Shown here: positions 1-12,641 of the stretch, in pieces
Position numbering within the stretch: position 1 is the stretch's first letter
Layout of the letters: each line of letters opens with the position of its first letter
NCBI GenBank assembly: GCA_947649125.1
Contig: CANSQL010000003.1
Span: 1-64,000 of the forward strand
Length of the DNA stretch: 64,000 bases
From: an uncultured Erysipelotrichaceae bacterium
Lineage (GTDB): Bacteria > Bacillota_I > Bacilli_A > Erysipelotrichales > Erysipelotrichaceae
Direction of reading: 5' to 3'
Position numbers and translations under genes: made by a program
Notes under the pieces: model-generated
The model's input: only the letters and a program-made list of their open reading frames with translations
Database searches by the model: none
Told to the model about the DNA's origin: nothing

Positions 1-2
1 GG

Positions 3-1523
3 ACAAACAAGGATGTGAACATCATCAGCGACCATAATGAATATATCAATATGTCCTTAGATCAAAGCACATGGAGACCAAACCAAGTCACGGTGACAAA
101 AGAGGGAGAGACAAACCAAAGCTTTTGGATGAAAAAGGACAGCGGAGCTATTACAAAAGAGAAGCAAGAAATCATCAAAATAGACAAGACAGCTCCAAAG
201 GTAAAAGGAATTAAGGCAAAGGATACCAACAACACTCTACAAGATATCATCAACGTGTTGACAGGCGGAATCTTTTTTAAACCGGGCACAGCGTTTGAAA
301 TCACGACAAGCGACAAAAAGGATGATTTGAAGGTCAGCGGTACCAAGGAAATTGCCTATAAGGTATATAAAATCGTAGACGGATCAGAGGAACAAATCAA
401 AGACGGAACATTAGCCGTAACGAATGAAAAGGCAAAGATCACAATCAGTGAAACAGTAGGCAAATATAAGGTATGTGTAATACCGACTGACAACGCGGAT
501 AATACAGGTACAGAGAGCTGCCATGAGGTAGAGTTAAAGAAAATAGATGTTGATGTAGACGGAGACGGCAAACCTGACTTCAATGATCCTGACGGAGACG
601 GATGTCCTGACTTGAACATCAAATGGAAGGATCCGGATACTAATCAATGGATCGTAATCAATGGAGATCGAAATAATGACGGTATTCCTGATCTCAACAT
701 CGATAGTGACGGAGACGGAAAGCCTGATTTGAATATTGATACAGATAAGGACGGAAAGCCTGATTTGAACCTAGTGATTCTAAAGAAAGCTGATTGGAAG
801 CCAACTAAATGTGTCAAACAAGATATCGATAACGGAATCCTTGAGGAATACTGTACAGGAACAAGTGTGAAGGCACAAATCAATGTGGATACCAATGGAG
901 ACGGCGTTCCGAATATCAATATCGATACTAATGGAGACATGAAGGCAGATTACAATATTGATAAAAACAATGACGGTATAGCCGATATCAATCTTGGTCC
1001 TGATTTAACCGAATGGAACCCGAATAAAGATTATAAATCGGGGAAATTCACCTACGACAGTATCGGAAAAGATAAAGTCAAGCCTGAGTTGAATATCGAT
1101 ACCGACGGGGACGGTTATCCTGATATTAATCTCGATATCAATGGTGACGGTATCCCTGAATTAAACGTAGATACAGACGGCGACTATATACCCGATATCA
1201 ACATTGACAGTACAGGTGATGGCATACCGGATATCAATATCGATACCGATGATGACGGTAGACCTGATGAAAACATCATTGAAATCACAGATTGGAAGCC
1301 TGAAAAAAATATCGACGGTGACTTTCCATACGATACTATGAGCTTCGATGAACCAAACAATCCAAACGACAATGATCCATCAGTGAAAGGCCAATACAAC
1401 CCTGCTACAAGCATGGGCGGAGCGAATACCGGTGATAATACATGTATATTACTTTATATCGGTAGCTGCTTCAGTACACTCGGATTTATACTTTATTTGA
1501 CATTCAGACGTAATCGCACTTAA
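3..1523 (+). CDS. Surface/adhesin-like protein, 5' truncated by window start; Ig-like region, DxDGDGxPDxN Ca-binding-type repeats, C-terminal TM anchor
   Basis: Frame is open to the window edge (TNKDVNIISDH...); many copies of N-I-D-T-D-G-D-G-x-P-D; C-terminus ANTGDN + hydrophobic stretch + RRNRT resembles a sortase signal variant. Confidence 0.8.
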   Translation, partial: TNKDVNIISDHNEYINMSLDQSTWRPNQVTVTKEGETNQSFWMKKDSGAITKEKQEIIKIDKTAPKVKGIKAKDTNNTLQDIINVLTGGIFFKPGTAFEITTSDKKDDLKVSGTKEIAYKVYKIVDGSEEQIKDGTLAVTNEKAKITISETVGKYKVCVIPTDNADNTGTESCHEVELKKIDVDVDGDGKPDFNDPDGDGCPDLNIKWKDPDTNQWIVINGDRNNDGIPDLNIDSDGDGKPDLNIDTDKDGKPDLNLVILKKADWKPTKCVKQDIDNGILEEYCTGTSVKAQINVDTNGDGVPNINIDTNGDMKADYNIDKNNDGIADINLGPDLTEWNPNKDYKSGKFTYDSIGKDKVKPELNIDTDGDGYPDINLDINGDGIPELNVDTDGDYIPDINIDSTGDGIPDINIDTDDDGRPDENIIEITDWKPEKNIDGDFPYDTMSFDEPNNPNDNDPSVKGQYNPATSMGGANTGDNTCILLYIGSCFSTLGFILYLTFRRNRT

Positions 1524-1548
1524 CTTATATCATAGTAAAAAATAAGCA

Positions 1549-1600
1549 AGGATTCTCGGCATGCCCTTTCTATAGGCATCGGGAATCCTTTTCTTTTCTC
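1549..1600 (+). terminator. Rho-independent terminator of the surface protein gene
   Basis: AAGGATTCTCGGCATGCC...GGCATCGGGAATCCTTTTCTTTT imperfect hairpin + T-rich tract. Confidence 0.7.
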
Positions 1601-1647
1601 ACACATAAGCATGTCCGTAAAATATTATGATAATTCATGAAAAATAC

Positions 1648-1676
1648 TTGTATGAAAAACTTCACTATGTTAAAAT
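1648..1676 (+). promoter_or_regulatory. Putative pyr operon sigma-A promoter
   Basis: TTGTAT-N17-TAAAAT. Confidence 0.5.
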
Positions 1677-1690
1677 AATAGACGAAAAAG

Positions 1691-1778
1691 GTGTCCTTTA
1701 AATTGATCCAGAGAGATCATCAAGGCGAAATAACAGAAACATAACAAGGCCCTTTTGTGTATTCAGGGTTCTTTTTTT
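1691..1778 (+). promoter_or_regulatory. PyrR-type transcription attenuator leader (binding hairpin + terminator)
   Basis: TCCTTTAAATTGATCCAGAGAGATCATCAAGG matches PyrR binding-loop consensus (UCCAGAGAG within CCUU...AAGG stem); followed by AAGGCCCT...AGGGTTCTTTTTTT hairpin. Confidence 0.8.
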
Positions 1779-1803
1779 AAGAACATGAATGAGGAGGCAG
1801 TTT

Positions 1804-2706
1804 ATGAAAAAGGATTTATTGAGAATTCAAGATTTAACTAAAACTGAACTGCTCGGCATTTTAGACGATGCACAAGCTTTTGCGTCTGATTATCAAGATT
1901 GGCAATTTCCGGAAAGGAAACTGATTGCTAATCTTTTTTTTGAGCCGAGTACAAGAACACACTATTCTTTTGCGAGTGCTGAGCATCAGCTGAATTGCAG
2001 AGTGGAAAACTTTACCGCAGAGGGAAGCAGTGTGGAAAAAGGCGAAAGCTTATACGATACGGTGAAAACCTTTGAAAGCATTGGTTTTGATGCGGTAGTG
2101 ATCCGTCATAAGCAGGATGAATATTTTAAAGAATTAAAAAACATTGAAATTCCGATTTTAAATGCGGGGGACGGGAAAGGCAATCATCCGACACAGTGTT
2201 TGCTTGATTTGCTTACCATTCGACAGGAATTCGCTCACTTTGAGGGAATTAAGGTAGCTGTGATCGGCGATGTATTACACAGCCGCGTTGCTCATTCTAT
2301 CAAGGAAGCGATGGCGATTCTCGGCGGAGAAACACGTTTCGGCGGACCGCTTGAATGGATGGATGATCCCTCACAATGTGCGAGCGTTGATGAGCTTGTC
2401 TCATGGGGTGATGTGGTTATGATGCTTCGCGTCCAGCATGAGCGGCACGGTGAGAAAATGAAAATGAGTGAAGCGGAATATTTGGAAGCATACGGTTTAA
2501 CTAAAAAACGCTGTGCTATGATGAAGCCTCATGCGATTATAATGCATCCGGCTCCGGTCAATCGCGGTGTGGAAATCGACAGTGATTTAGTGGAATGCGA
2601 GAAAAGCCGCATCTTTAAGCAAATGGAAAACGGCGTGCTTGTACGCAAAGCGGTCTTAAAAAGAGCGTTTGGCTACAGCTTTCATGAAGGGGAAAAAGCA
2701 TTATGA
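1804..2706 (+). CDS. pyrB: Aspartate carbamoyltransferase catalytic subunit
   Basis: FFEPSTRTHYSF, HPTQCLLDLLTI, MHPAPVNRGVEI motifs; AGGAGG RBS upstream of 1804. Confidence 0.95.
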   Translation: MKKDLLRIQDLTKTELLGILDDAQAFASDYQDWQFPERKLIANLFFEPSTRTHYSFASAEHQLNCRVENFTAEGSSVEKGESLYDTVKTFESIGFDAVVIRHKQDEYFKELKNIEIPILNAGDGKGNHPTQCLLDLLTIRQEFAHFEGIKVAVIGDVLHSRVAHSIKEAMAILGGETRFGGPLEWMDDPSQCASVDELVSWGDVVMMLRVQHERHGEKMKMSEAEYLEAYGLTKKRCAMMKPHAIIMHPAPVNRGVEIDSDLVECEKSRIFKQMENGVLVRKAVLKRAFGYSFHEGEKAL

Positions 2707-3983
2707 AAACACTGATAAAAAACGCAATGATCTGCGTAAGTGATAATACATGTATACCGCAAGATATTTTATTTGATGAAAATGAAATACTGGCGCTTGA
2801 TGAACATATTGAAGCCACAGCCGATGAAATCATCGATGCGCAAGGCAAGCTGCTGATGAGCGGGTTAATTGATGTTCATGTTCATTTGCGTGAACCGGGA
2901 TTTGAACAAAAGGAAACGATTGCGGCAGGTACGATGGCAGCGGCACACGGCGGATTTACGACAATTATGGCAATGCCGAATGTCTCACCGGTGCCTGACA
3001 GTGTGAGCAACATGCAGAAATATCAACAATATATCAATGAACGTGCGCATGTGCGTGTTTACCCGTATGCATCGATCACAAAGGGTGAGAAGGGCAGTGA
3101 AGTTGTTGATTTTAAAGCTTTGAAGCAGCTCGGTATTCACGCCTTCAGCGATGACGGTGTCGGAGTTGCGAATGATGAAGTGATGAGAGAAGCGATGAAA
3201 GCGAGCGCAGAAGAAGATGTTCTGATCGTGGCACATACCGAGGATATGAACTATCGCAAAGCGAAGGCATGTATTCATGAGGGAATTCAAAGTGAAAAGC
3301 TTCAAGTCATCGGTATTCCGTCGGCATGTGAATATGAACAGGTAAAGCGTGATTTACGGTTGGTTGAGGAAACAAATGCGCACTATCATATTTGTCATAT
3401 GAGTACAAAGGAAAGCGTCGCATATTTAAAAGAAGCTAAAAGTAAAGGACTGGATGTGAGCGGTGAGGTGACCGTACATCATTTATTGTTAAATGAACTT
3501 GATGTGAAAAACGATGCGAATTATAAAATGAATCCGCCGTTACGCAGTATTTCGGATCAGGAAGCGCTGTTGGAAGGATTAAAAAGCGGGGTTATCGATT
3601 TAATAGCGAATGACCATGCACCTCATACGGCAGCGGAAAAGGCAAAAGGACTCGTGGATGCGCCGTTCGGCATTGTTTCACTGGAAACAGCATTCCCTTT
3701 ATTATATACGTATTTGGTAAAGCGAGGGAAGCTGACACTGCAGAAGCTGTTGGAATGCATGAGCAGTAATCCGGCAAAGCGCTTCGGTATGGAACGAATG
3801 GGACAGCTGAAAGTCGGATATATTCCCGATCTTGTCCTAGTGGATTTATCTGAACAACAGAAAATCAATCCCGAGCAATTTTATTCTAAAGGAAAAAATA
3901 CACCGTTTACCGATTGGAAGGTCAACGGGATCGTAAAAATGACATTTGTACAAGGACGGCTTGTATATGAGGAGGAACGATGA
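2703..3983 (+). CDS. pyrC: Dihydroorotase
   Basis: DVHVHLREPGFEQKETI metal-binding motif; IANDHAPHT; overlaps pyrB by 4 nt. Confidence 0.95.
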   Translation: MKTLIKNAMICVSDNTCIPQDILFDENEILALDEHIEATADEIIDAQGKLLMSGLIDVHVHLREPGFEQKETIAAGTMAAAHGGFTTIMAMPNVSPVPDSVSNMQKYQQYINERAHVRVYPYASITKGEKGSEVVDFKALKQLGIHAFSDDGVGVANDEVMREAMKASAEEDVLIVAHTEDMNYRKAKACIHEGIQSEKLQVIGIPSACEYEQVKRDLRLVEETNAHYHICHMSTKESVAYLKEAKSKGLDVSGEVTVHHLLLNELDVKNDANYKMNPPLRSISDQEALLEGLKSGVIDLIANDHAPHTAAEKAKGLVDAPFGIVSLETAFPLLYTYLVKRGKLTLQKLLECMSSNPAKRFGMERMGQLKVGYIPDLVLVDLSEQQKINPEQFYSKGKNTPFTDWKVNGIVKMTFVQGRLVYEEER

Positions 3984-5068
3984 TGAAAGAGCGATTATTA
4001 GTACTGGAAGACGGCAGCGTATATAAAGGAACGGCATTCGGCTCCGATCAATACCGTGTCGGTGAATTGATTTTTCAAACCGGTATGAGCGGTTATCAGG
4101 AGATTATTTCCGATTTATCCTATTACGGACAGATCGTTATGATGACCTATCCGGCAATCGGCGGCTGCGGCATCAATCGTGATGATTTTGAAAGCATGGA
4201 TCCGCAGATCTTCGGCTTTGTAGTAAAGGAATTTTGTGAATATCCGAGTAATTTCAGATCCAATATGACCTTGAACGCGTTTATGGAACAAAAAGGCATT
4301 CCCGGAATTGCCGATATTGATACAAGAGCGATTACACGCAAAATCAGAGATCACGGCACAATGAAAGCAATTATGGCAGATTCTGATGCGGATGTGGAAG
4401 CGCTGGTTCAAATGTTAAAGACAGCGAAGCTTCCGCAGGACGGAGTATCTAAGGTATCTACGCAAAAGCCTTATCCGATTCCTTCCCGCGGCTTTAAGGT
4501 CGTGATGTTGGATCTTGGAACGAAGTTCGGCTTAATACGTGAATTGAATAAGCGCGGCTGTGATTTGGTAGTGATGCCGTACGCAACGACAGCCGAAGAA
4601 ATTCTCTCACTTTCCTGTGACGGTGTGGTGGTATCCAACGGTCCCGGTACACCGGATCAGATTCCCGAAACTGTAGAAACATTGAAAAAGCTGATCGACC
4701 ATGCGGCAATTTTAGGCTGCGGTCTCGGACATCAGGTTGTCGCACAGGCATGCGGCGCCCGTATTGAAAAAATGCGTTTCGGACATCACGGAAACAGTAC
4801 ACCGATTCGCAGTTTAGTAAAAAACAAAGTGGAATTTACTGCTCAGAACCATACGTATGCGGTAAATGAGGAATCCTTAAAAGGAACCGGCTTAAATGTG
4901 ACACATCGTGCCTTAAACGATGATACGATTGAAGGCTTGAAGCATGAATCCAAACCGATTCTCACTGTGGAATTCAATCCGGAAGCGGCACCGGGTGCCG
5001 ATGATACGATGTATATTTTTGATGAGTTTATGGAAATGATGAAAAAAGGAGGGAATCAGAATGCCTAA
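3980..5068 (+). CDS. carA: Carbamoyl-phosphate synthase small subunit with substituted glutaminase active site
   Basis: Full-length CarA homology ([44 protein letters not shown]); GCGLGHQ in place of GICLGHQ and FNPEAAPG in place of GHPEASPG. Confidence 0.9.
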   Translation: MMKERLLVLEDGSVYKGTAFGSDQYRVGELIFQTGMSGYQEIISDLSYYGQIVMMTYPAIGGCGINRDDFESMDPQIFGFVVKEFCEYPSNFRSNMTLNAFMEQKGIPGIADIDTRAITRKIRDHGTMKAIMADSDADVEALVQMLKTAKLPQDGVSKVSTQKPYPIPSRGFKVVMLDLGTKFGLIRELNKRGCDLVVMPYATTAEEILSLSCDGVVVSNGPGTPDQIPETVETLKKLIDHAAILGCGLGHQVVAQACGARIEKMRFGHHGNSTPIRSLVKNKVEFTAQNHTYAVNEESLKGTGLNVTHRALNDDTIEGLKHESKPILTVEFNPEAAPGADDTMYIFDEFMEMMKKGGNQNA

Positions 5069-8000
5069 GCGTACAGATATTCATAAAATATTAGTAATCG
5101 GATCGGGTCCGATCGTGATCGGTCAGGCGGCTGAGTTTGACTATGCGGGTACACAGGCATGTACTTCGCTGCGTGAAGAAGGCTATGAGGTTATTTTAAT
5201 CAACTCCAATCCGGCAACGATTATGACTGACAGCGTGATTGCCGATCGCGTATATATTGAACCGTTGACATTAGAATTTGCCAGCCGCATTATTTATAAG
5301 GAACGTCCGGATGCGATTCTAGGATCACTCGGCGGACAGACCGGCTTGAATCTTGTCGTAGAATTAGCGAAAAGCGGTATTTTGGATGAATACAAGGTTG
5401 AGGTACTCGGTACTGCCTTAGATGCGATTGAAAAGGCAGAGGACCGCGATAAATTCCGTGAGCTGATGTATGAAATCAATGAACCGGTACCGGAAAGTGT
5501 GATCGTACATACGATTGAGGAAGCTGTTGCTTTCGCGCAAACAAACGGCTATCCGCTTGTTGTTCGTCCTGCCTTTACGTTAGGGGGAACCGGCGGCGGC
5601 TTTGCCAATAATGAGGAAGAATTACGAATCATCTGTGATAACGGATTAAAAATATCACCGGTACATCAGTGCTTGATTGAACAAAGCATTGCCGGTTATA
5701 AAGAAATTGAATATGAAGTTATGCGTGATAACAGCGACAATGCGATCGTTGTCTGCAATATGGAAAATGTCGATCCGGTCGGTATTCATACCGGTGATTC
5801 TATCGTAGTCGCACCGACGCAGACATTGACAGATCGTGAATGCGGGATCATGCGTGCTTCGGCATTAAAAATCATTCGCGCATTAAAAATCTGCGGTGGT
5901 TGTAATGTACAGCTGGCACTTGATCCGGTATCCTTCAACTATTATGTTATTGAAGTAAATCCGCGTGTATCTCGTTCCAGTGCGCTTGCGTCAAAAGCTA
6001 CCGGTTATCCGATCGCTAAGCTTGCCGCAAAGGTCGCAGTCGGTTTAACTCTGGATGAAATTATTAATCCGGTGACGAAAACAAGCTATGCCTGTGCCGA
6101 GCCGACGATTGATTACGTTGTAGCTAAGCTGCCGCGCTTTCCGTTTGATAAGTTCCCGAAAGCAGATCGTTCCTTGGGAACACAGATGAAGGCAACCGGT
6201 GAGGTCATGTCGATCGGTCGTACCTTTGATGAAGCTATTTTAAAGGCAGTACGTTCCTTGGAAATGAAAACCGATCATTTGGAAAAAGCCGACGTTGAGG
6301 CATTGAGTGATGAAGCCTTATGGACGAAACTGGAAAAGCAGGATGATGAGCGCTTCTATGTGATCTGTGCCTTATTAAGACGAAATGTCGATCCGCAAAA
6401 GATTCATGATATTACCAAAATGGATATGTATTTCCTGATGCGCTTTGCCAATATCGTTGCGTTTGAAAAAACATTAAAGGCACAACCAAAGGATACAGTG
6501 AATCTGTTGAAAGCGAAAAAAATGGGCTTCTCTGATTCTTATTTGGCACGTATTTGGAATATGAGTGAAAATGAATTATACGATATGCGTAAGGAACAGG
6601 GCATTACGCCGGTTTACAAGATGGTAGACACATGTGCCGGTGAATATGTATCCGATACACCGTATTTATATTCAACATATGAACAGGAAAATGAAAGCAT
6701 TCGCTCCGAACGCAAGAAAATCATTGTATTAGGATCGGGACCGATCAGAATCGGACAAGGGGTAGAGTTTGATTATGCCACCGTCCACTGTGTGAAAACA
6801 TTGCGTGAATGCGGCTATGAGGCAATCGTTATTAACAATAATCCGGAAACGGTTTCCACCGATTATTCTATTTCCGATAAGCTGTACTTTGAACCGTTGA
6901 CATTAGAGGACGTAATGCACGTAATCGAACTGGAACAGCCGCTCGGCGTTATCGTACAGTTCGGCGGACAGACTGCGATCAATTTAGCCGACGGACTTGT
7001 AAAACGCGGCGTGAAAATTCTCGGAACAAGCCTTGAGGATATTGATCGTGCCGAAGACCGACATGCGTTTGAGGCAATGTTAAAACAGCTGGATATTCCG
7101 CAGCCGCTGGGAGAAACTGCCTTTGAGGTTGAGGAAGCATTGCATATTGCGAAGCGCATCGGTTATCCGGTGTTAGTGCGTCCTTCCTATGTACTGGGCG
7201 GTCGCGCAATGGAAATCGTACATAATGATGATGATCTGCGTGTCTATATGGCAACGGCAGTAAAAGAAATATCCCATGATGCGCCGATTCTTGTCGATAA
7301 ATATATTGTCGGCAAAGAGGTTGAAATCGATGCGATCTGTGATGGAGAACAAGTATTGATTCCGGGTATTATGGAACATATCGAACGTGCCGGTGTTCAC
7401 TCCGGAGATTCTATTTCCGTTTATCCTGCACCGACGATTTCCGAACAAATTAAGCAAACGATTATTGAATATGCAAAACGCATCGGCAAAGGATTCTGTT
7501 TCAAAGGTTTGTTTAATATACAGTTTATCGTTGATAAGGATGAAAATGTTTATGTATTAGAGGTTAATCCGCGATCTTCAAGAACTGTGCCGTTCTTAAG
7601 CAAGATTACCGGTATTCCGATGTCTCATGTCGCTACCCGCTGTGTATTGGGTGAAACACTTTCTGCACAAGGGTACACAGAGATTATTCATCCGGAAACA
7701 GAGCGTACTTTTGTTAAAGCACCGGTATTCTCATTTGCGAAGCTGCGCAGTGTAGATACGACACTGGGGCCGGAAATGAAATCAACCGGTGAGGCACTCG
7801 GTCAGGATGTGACCTTGGAAAAGGCTTTATATAAGGCATTATTGGCAAGCGGTGTCAAGGTGCCGGATCGCGGTAATGTGTTGATGACGATTGCCGATGA
7901 GGATAAGGAAGAAGCACTTTCCATCGCTCGTCGCTTCTATAATTGCGGGTACGGTATTTATGCGACAAGCGGAACGGCAAAATATTTAAGCGCCCACGGA

Positions 8001-8263
8001 ATTGAAGTACATGACGCGATTAAAATCAATGAAAATGCGGATAAGAACGTACTGCATTTGATTCGTATGGGCAGAGTTAATCTTGTAATTAATACAATGA
8101 GTCAAAATAAGAGTGTGTCAAAGGATGGCTTCTTAATTCGTCGTACTGCGGCAGAAAATAATATCAGCTGCTTTACTTCATTAGATACCGCCAAGGCGAT
8201 GATCAGAGTCGTTGAATCCTTAAGCTTTACTACAATCTCAATGAATGAATTGGAGGCAGTCTA

Positions 8264-8264
<1 letters not shown>
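5061..8264 (+). CDS. carB: Carbamoyl-phosphate synthase large subunit
   Basis: 1067 aa, duplicated ATP-grasp halves ([35 protein letters not shown]). Confidence 0.97.
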
Positions 8265-10624
<2,360 letters not shown>

Positions 10625-10625
10625 T

Positions 10626-11264
10626 ATGAGTACAGAAAGAGCAGTAGCAGCGAATCTATTAGATATTCAGGCAGTCTTTTTACGCCCTGAAGAACCGTTC
10701 ACATGGGCAAGCGGAATTAAGAGTCCGATTTATTGCGATAATCGATTGGTGCTTTCCTTTCCGGAAAAAAGAAGCATTGTGGTGGACGGCTTTGTCAAGC
10801 TGATTCAGGAAACATATCCGGACGCAGATTGCTTAATGGGTACGGCTACAGCCGGAATCCCATGGGCGGCAATGACGGCGGAAAAAATGAATCTGCCGAT
10901 GGGGTATGTGCGTTCTTCTAATAAGACACACGGCAAGGAAAATAAGATCGAGGGTAAAATCGCAGCGGGTGACAAGGTAGTCATCGTAGAGGATTTAATC
11001 TCTACCGGCGGTTCGGTACAGGGCGTTGTGGAAGCACTGCGTGATGCAGGCGCGGTTGTGTTAGGCGTCGTCGCTATCTTTACGTATGAACTGCCGAAGG
11101 CAACTAAAACCTTTGCGGATTTGAATACACCGTTTGCGACCTTATCCAATTACAGTGAATTAATTCAAGTCGCATTGGAAAAATCCTATATCAAGGAAGC
11201 GGATTTAGCGAAACTGAACGCATGGAAACAAGATCCGAACGACGAATCTTGGATGCAGAAATAA
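10626..11264 (+). CDS. pyrE: Orotate phosphoribosyltransferase
   Basis: VVIVEDLISTGGSV PRPP-binding motif; start chosen at 10626 after GGAGGG RBS. Confidence 0.95.
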   Translation: MSTERAVAANLLDIQAVFLRPEEPFTWASGIKSPIYCDNRLVLSFPEKRSIVVDGFVKLIQETYPDADCLMGTATAGIPWAAMTAEKMNLPMGYVRSSNKTHGKENKIEGKIAAGDKVVIVEDLISTGGSVQGVVEALRDAGAVVLGVVAIFTYELPKATKTFADLNTPFATLSNYSELIQVALEKSYIKEADLAKLNAWKQDPNDESWMQK

Positions 11265-11269
11265 TAAAG

Positions 11270-11308
11270 AAAAGCCAAGACAGCGTGATTGCCGTTTTGG
11301 CTTATTTT
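11270..11308 (+). terminator. Terminator after pyrE
   Basis: AAAGCCAAGACAGCG...GCCGTTTTGGCTTATTTTATT hairpin. Confidence 0.65.
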
Positions 11309-11309
11309 A

Positions 11310-11768
11310 TTACGGTATTACAATTTCTAATTCACTGTGCCATTGAACAGTATCATCATGAAGCTGTTTTTCTTTATCATCGATAAACCGCTTTTTTAAT
11401 ACTATTTCCGCACCCGCATCCTTCTCAAACTGAAAGGTAAACTGTTGTGCATATTTTGATTCACCGTCAATATCCTTTGACAGCTTTCTTGTGATTTTTT
11501 CTTCGTTTACAAGCTTGAGTGAATCACTGTAGGAAAAGGGAACCCATGAGTAACCGACGGCTCCTTCCGGGATACAGATCACAATTTTATCATCGATTTG
11601 ATCCTTGGTTAATTCGATTTTTTGATATTCGCTGTGATTAGACGTATATTCTGTATCATTGATGATGATCGTATCAATATCGATCTTCATCGCTGAAGAA
11701 CAGGCACATAAGGTAAATACGGCAATAAGCAGTAACAGGTTTTTGAGCAAGGAAGCAAGTTTTTGCAT
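11310..11768 (-). CDS. Lipoprotein, possible chagasin-like (I42) fold
   Basis: Lipobox LCAC; EGAVGYSWVPF resembles I42 NPTTGYSW loop; RBS-supported start at 11768. Confidence 0.55.
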   Translation of the reverse strand: MQKLASLLKNLLLLIAVFTLCACSSAMKIDIDTIIINDTEYTSNHSEYQKIELTKDQIDDKIVICIPEGAVGYSWVPFSYSDSLKLVNEEKITRKLSKDIDGESKYAQQFTFQFEKDAGAEIVLKKRFIDDKEKQLHDDTVQWHSELEIVIP

Positions 11769-11963
11769 GGGTAACATCTCCTTTTTTACAAGATTCTTTA
11801 TTGAGTTACTTTATTTTAACATACTTCTTTTCATTATGAAATCCTTACTCCTTTTTGACAGCGTTATCGGTAAAGTTTTTTCCTTTGAATATACCTATTA
11901 TTTCTAAGTGATTTTTTGTATAATAGAAACAGAAGGAATCATTGAAATAAAGGAAGTGATGAT

Positions 11964-12641
11964 GTGAAGTATCAGGCACTGTTATTTGATGCGGACGGTA
12001 CACTGTTGGATTTTAAAAAAAGTGAAGAAAACGGTTTGCGAAATGTATTTACATACTTTCCGGTTCCTGATCGAAAGTCATGTGAAGCGTATTATAAGGA
12101 AGTGAATCAGAAGCTGTGGGATCGTTTTGAAAAAGGGGAGATCACCAAGCAGACTATTTTTGATACTCGTTTTTCAAAGCTGTGCAGCTATTTCAACTTA
12201 CCGTATGACAGCATATTGATGGAAGCGCATTATCGTAAATGCTTAAATGAAGGACATGATCTGATTGACGGAGCATATGAATTGATGAAAGCATTGAGTA
12301 AGCAATATTCCTTGTACATAATCACAAACGGTACTGCACAAACGCAGTATCGACGTTTAAAGGACAGTCAGCTGTTGCCGTTTTTTCAAGCGGTATTCGT
12401 TTCAGAGGAAATCGGTTATCAAAAGCCGGATCATGCCTACTTTGACTATGTGTGTAAAAAGGTACCTTGTAAACGGGAACAGATGCTTGTGATCGGTGAT
12501 TCGCTGAATTGTGACATCTTAGGCGCTCAGCGCTCTCAAATCGCTTCGGTTTGGTTTCATACGGATCATCAGGACAATGGGGCTTTTGTAAAGCCCGATT
12601 ATGAAATTCATGCGTTGGAGGAATTATGGAGCATTCTGTAA
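11964..12641 (+). CDS. HAD-superfamily hydrolase, YjjG/YfnB-like (pyrimidine nucleotidase family)
   Basis: LLFDADGTLLDF, IITNGTAQTQYRRL, VIGDSLNCDILGA. Confidence 0.8.
   Translation: MKYQALLFDADGTLLDFKKSEENGLRNVFTYFPVPDRKSCEAYYKEVNQKLWDRFEKGEITKQTIFDTRFSKLCSYFNLPYDSILMEAHYRKCLNEGHDLIDGAYELMKALSKQYSLYIITNGTAQTQYRRLKDSQLLPFFQAVFVSEEIGYQKPDHAYFDYVCKKVPCKREQMLVIGDSLNCDILGAQRSQIASVWFHTDHQDNGAFVKPDYEIHALEELWSIL

Noticed and set aside
545-1290. DNA repeats of the surface gene as a CRISPR or tandem mobile repeat
   Set aside because: The degenerate repeats follow codon units of a protein Ca-binding motif; there are no spacers or cas genes.
62-1414. Four minus-strand ORFs opposite the surface protein repeats
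   Set aside because: Low-complexity Ser/Pro/Ile-rich translations mirror the Asp-rich repeats on the coding strand; no RBS or start context.
4741-5040. CarA substitutions as sequencing error or pseudogene
   Set aside because: Several independent in-frame substitutions, no frameshift or stop, intact flanking motifs and an intact operon make simple error unlikely, although raw-read confirmation is still needed.
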